A DNA stretch of 7,651 bases from Muribaculaceae bacterium. Lineage in GTDB: Bacteria; Bacteroidota; Bacteroidia; Bacteroidales; Muribaculaceae. The stretch is from positions 1-7,651 of the forward strand of contig JAIDBM010000100.1 in assembly GCA_029056365.1 (NCBI GenBank), read 5' to 3'. The notes beneath the pieces were generated by a model that was given only the letters and a program-made list of their open reading frames with translations, was not told the origin of the DNA and made no database searches. The translations under genes were made by a program, and so were the position numbers. Position 1 is the stretch's first letter; every line of letters starts with the position of its first letter. Below, one piece after another: positions 5,667 to 7,651 of this stretch.

Positions 5667-7145
5667 ATGAAATACGGCTTTGACAACGACAAGTATCTGA
5701 AAATTCAGTCCGAACATATAAAGGAGCGCATAGCCCAGTTCGGAAACAAGCTTTATCTGGAGCTTGGCGGCAAACTCTTCGACGACTATCACGCCAGCAG
5801 GGTTTTGCCTGGTTTTGAACCCGACAGCAAGCTGAAAATGCTGTCACAGCTGGCCGACAGCGCCGAGATTGTGATAGTGATCAGTGCCCGCGACATTGAA
5901 AAGAACAAGGTGCGCGGCGATCTTGGAATTACGTATGACATGGATGTGCTGCGTCTGCGCGAGGAGTTTCAGAAACGCGGCTTTCTTGTGAGTTCGGTGG
6001 TGGTGACACACTACAACGGACAATCGAGCGCCGAGGCTTTCCGGGCCCGTCTCCACCGCATGGGGGTGACCACTTACGTACATTACACTATCGAAGGGTA
6101 TCCGAACAACGTGGACCTCATCGACTCGGACGACGGTTTCGGAAGAAACGACTATGTCGAGACAACTCGTCCGCTGGTGATTGTGACCGCTCCCGGACCG
6201 GGCAGCGGCAAGATGGCAGTATGCCTCAGCCAGCTCTACAACGAGAACAAGCGGGGAATCGAGGCCGGATATGCCAAATTCGAGACTTTCCCCGTATGGA
6301 GCCTGCCCCTGAAACATCCGGTAAACATAGCATACGAGGCCGCTACCGCCGACCTTAACGATGTGAACATGATCGATCCCTTCCATCTTGAGGCATACGG
6401 CAAGACCGCCATCAACTATAACCGCGACATAGAGATATTCCCGGTGCTGAACGCTTTGTTCGAGGGAATATACGGCCAGAACCCCTATAAGTCGCCTACC
6501 GACATGGGTGTGAATATGGTAGGATTCTGCATCAACGACGATGAAGTATGCTGCGATGCGTCCAAAAACGAAATCATCCGCCGCTATTTCACCGCACTCA
6601 ACGCAATGGCCGTGGGCGACGGCAACGAGAGTGAGGTGAGCAAGATTTCGTTACTGTTCAAGCAGGCTAAGATAGGGCTGGACTATCGCAGACCCATAGC
6701 CGCCGCACGCGAACGGGCCGAACGCAGCGGTGTGCCATGCAGCGCCGTGGAACTCGCCGACGGCACAATCATAACCAGCGAGACCAGCGAGCTCCTCGGA
6801 ACAAGTGCCGCCCTGATACTCAATGCCACAAAGCATCTGGCCGGAATCGACCACAGCGTGAAGCTCATACCCCAGCATATGATCGAGCCGATACAGTATA
6901 CAAAGATAAACTATCTCCGCAGCCGGAACAAACGTCTTCACACCGACGAGGTACTGGTGGCGTTGTCGGTACTGAGCACCCACGACGACAATTGCCGTCG
7001 GGCGCTTGAGGTATTGCCTCAGCTTCAGGGCTGTCAGGTACACTCCACTGTGATGCTCGGCGAGGTCGACCGCAAGATATACAAAAAGCTTGGGGTGGGG
7101 CTTACATGCGACCCGGCACAGAAAAAAACGAAAACAACCTTGTGA
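5667..7145 (+). CDS. DUF1846 (UPF0371) family protein, function unknown
   Basis: This 492-residue protein belongs, by recognition, to the DUF1846/UPF0371 family, whose members are about 500 residues and lack an established function. Supporting stretches are the N-terminus MKYGFDNDKYLKIQSEHIKE, ELGGKLFDDYHASRVLPGF (32-50), IVISARDIEKNKVRGDLGIT (70-89), ASKNEIIRRYF (298-308) and LNATKHLAGIDH (385-396). Residues 169-191 hold a hydrophobic strand followed by a glycine-rich loop and helix (VIVTAPGPGSGKMAVCLSQL). This resembles a nucleotide-binding P-loop but breaks the Walker A pattern: Pro sits where Gly/Ala is expected, and Met follows the Lys. I infer a possible phosphate- or nucleotide-binding site, no more. 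There is no signal peptide or membrane segment, so it is probably cytosolic. The ATG at 5667 sits nine bases after its own promoter and begins the family's usual N-terminus. The TGA stop (7143-7145) lies 57 bases before pyrG, which has a separate promoter. Confidence 0.9.
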   Translation: MKYGFDNDKYLKIQSEHIKERIAQFGNKLYLELGGKLFDDYHASRVLPGFEPDSKLKMLSQLADSAEIVIVISARDIEKNKVRGDLGITYDMDVLRLREEFQKRGFLVSSVVVTHYNGQSSAEAFRARLHRMGVTTYVHYTIEGYPNNVDLIDSDDGFGRNDYVETTRPLVIVTAPGPGSGKMAVCLSQLYNENKRGIEAGYAKFETFPVWSLPLKHPVNIAYEAATADLNDVNMIDPFHLEAYGKTAINYNRDIEIFPVLNALFEGIYGQNPYKSPTDMGVNMVGFCINDDEVCCDASKNEIIRRYFTALNAMAVGDGNESEVSKISLLFKQAKIGLDYRRPIAAARERAERSGVPCSAVELADGTIITSETSELLGTSAALILNATKHLAGIDHSVKLIPQHMIEPIQYTKINYLRSRNKRLHTDEVLVALSVLSTHDDNCRRALEVLPQLQGCQVHSTVMLGEVDRKIYKKLGVGLTCDPAQKKTKTTL

Positions 7146-7174
7146 ACCTGTGCATGCGCGTGACAAAAAATTAG

Positions 7175-7182
7175 TATCTTTG
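7175..7182 (+). promoter_or_regulatory. -7 promoter box of pyrG
   Basis: TATCTTTG matches TAnnTTTG and stands 20 bases before the GTG start. No clear TTTG lies at the expected -33 distance (about 7151-7155 reads TGCAT), so the upstream element is weak or absent. Predicted transcription start is around 7188, which leaves a leader of roughly 15 bases. No attenuator or hairpin fits in so short a leader. Confidence 0.65.
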
Positions 7183-7202
7183 CAATTTCAAATAACACAA
7201 GA

Positions 7203-7651
7203 GTGGAAACCAAGTACATATTCGTCACAGGCGGCGTTGTGTCGTCGCTGGGAAAGGGTATAATATCGTCGTCGCTGGCCTGCCTGCTGAAAGCACGTGG
7301 CTACAGGGTGACGATACAGAAATTCGACCCCTATATAAATATCGACCCGGGCACGCTCAATCCGTATGAGCATGGCGAATGCTATGTGACTTCCGACGGA
7401 CACGAGGCCGACCTCGACCTCGGACACTATGAGCGTTTCACCGACATCCACACTTCCAGAGCCAACAACGTAACCACCGGACGTATTTATCAGAGTGTGA
7501 TAGACAAAGAACGTCGTGGCGATTATCTGGGCAAGACCGTACAGATAGTTCCGCATATCACCGATGAAATCAAGCGTAACGTCAAGGCGCTCGGAAACAC
7601 AGGTGATTTCGACTTCGTCATCACTGAAATCGGAGGTGTGGTGGGCGACAT
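7203..7651 (+). CDS. pyrG: CTP synthase, N-terminal synthetase domain (3'-truncated by window edge)
   Basis: This enzyme makes CTP from UTP, ATP and glutamine, the last step of pyrimidine nucleotide synthesis. The visible 149 codons cover over half of the N-terminal amidoligase domain; the glutaminase domain is outside the window. The start is GTG 7203. Reading upstream in this frame, no ATG, GTG or TTG occurs before the in-frame TGA at 7161-7163, and translation from 7203 matches the known PyrG N-terminus. Landmarks: YIFVTGGVVSSLGKGI with P-loop Lys18, FDPYINIDPGTLNPYEHGE (41-59), DLDLGHYERF with Asp72, TTGRIYQSVI (91-100), KERRGDYLGKTVQIVPHIT (102-120), and EIGGVVGD with Glu142. Lys18, Asp72 and Glu142 correspond to Escherichia coli Lys18 and the Mg-binding Asp72 and Glu140. 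The gene looks intact as far as it is seen and has its own -7 box. Confidence 0.97.
   Translation, partial: METKYIFVTGGVVSSLGKGIISSSLACLLKARGYRVTIQKFDPYINIDPGTLNPYEHGECYVTSDGHEADLDLGHYERFTDIHTSRANNVTTGRIYQSVIDKERRGDYLGKTVQIVPHITDEIKRNVKALGNTGDFDFVITEIGGVVGD

Noticed and set aside
6192..6215. Calling the DUF1846 loop a true Walker A ATPase motif
   Set aside because: The residue four before Gly-Lys is preceded by Pro instead of Gly/Ala, and Met follows Lys instead of Ser/Thr. No Walker B was recognised.
7150..7166. TGCATGCGCG near the end of the DUF1846-pyrG gap as an operator
   Set aside because: The partial palindrome is short, has no second copy in the window and matches no regulator site I know.
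1..7651. A defence system, mobile element, CRISPR array or RNA gene
   Set aside because: No repeats, inverted termini, transposase, spacer array, tRNA or rRNA pattern was seen. Apart from the pump fusion the content is ordinary chromosomal.

Overview
The window reads as a chromosomal segment of a Bacteroidota organism, probably order Bacteroidales. All three promoters seen directly upstream of genes carry the TAnnTTTG -7 box typical of that phylum. The protein families fit: a HAE1-type RND efflux operon with an outer-membrane lipoprotein partner, a DUF1846 protein and a Bacteroidota-like CTP synthase. By eye the sequence is moderately GC-rich with frequent ATA and GAG codons. A family such as Muribaculaceae is possible, but the sequence alone does not settle it. 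All genes are on the + strand.

Region 1 (1-5144) is a tripartite efflux operon. It holds the C-terminal part of an AcrA-like periplasmic adaptor (to 664), an AcrB-like inner-membrane permease starting one base later at 666, and a TolC/OprM-like outer-membrane factor (OMF) whose natural start is ATG 3771. There is no stop codon between permease and OMF, so they form one frame of 1492 codons (666-5144). The junction holds a run of eight A residues (3755-3762). With seven A residues the permease would stop at a TGA overlapping the OMF start as ATGA, which is the classic coupled-gene junction. The fusion is therefore best explained by a one-base change in a homopolymer: a real mutation, a slippage switch, or an assembly error. 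The OMF keeps a complete lipoprotein signal peptide and an in-frame internal ribosome binding site, so two separate proteins could still be made.

Region 2 (5145-5581) is a small cytoplasmic FKBP-type prolyl isomerase with its own promoter. Region 3 (5582-7145) is a DUF1846 (UPF0371) protein of unknown function, also with its own promoter. Both promoters lie so close to the ATG that the transcripts should be leaderless or nearly so. Region 4 (7146-7651) is the first 149 codons of pyrG (CTP synthase), starting with GTG and running off the end of the window.

The adaptor, permease and OMF should assemble into one drug or metabolite pump spanning both membranes. The three downstream genes look like separately promoted housekeeping units with no evident functional tie to the pump. 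I saw no tRNA, rRNA, CRISPR array, insertion sequence or convincing terminator. No gene-free stretch exceeds 100 bases.
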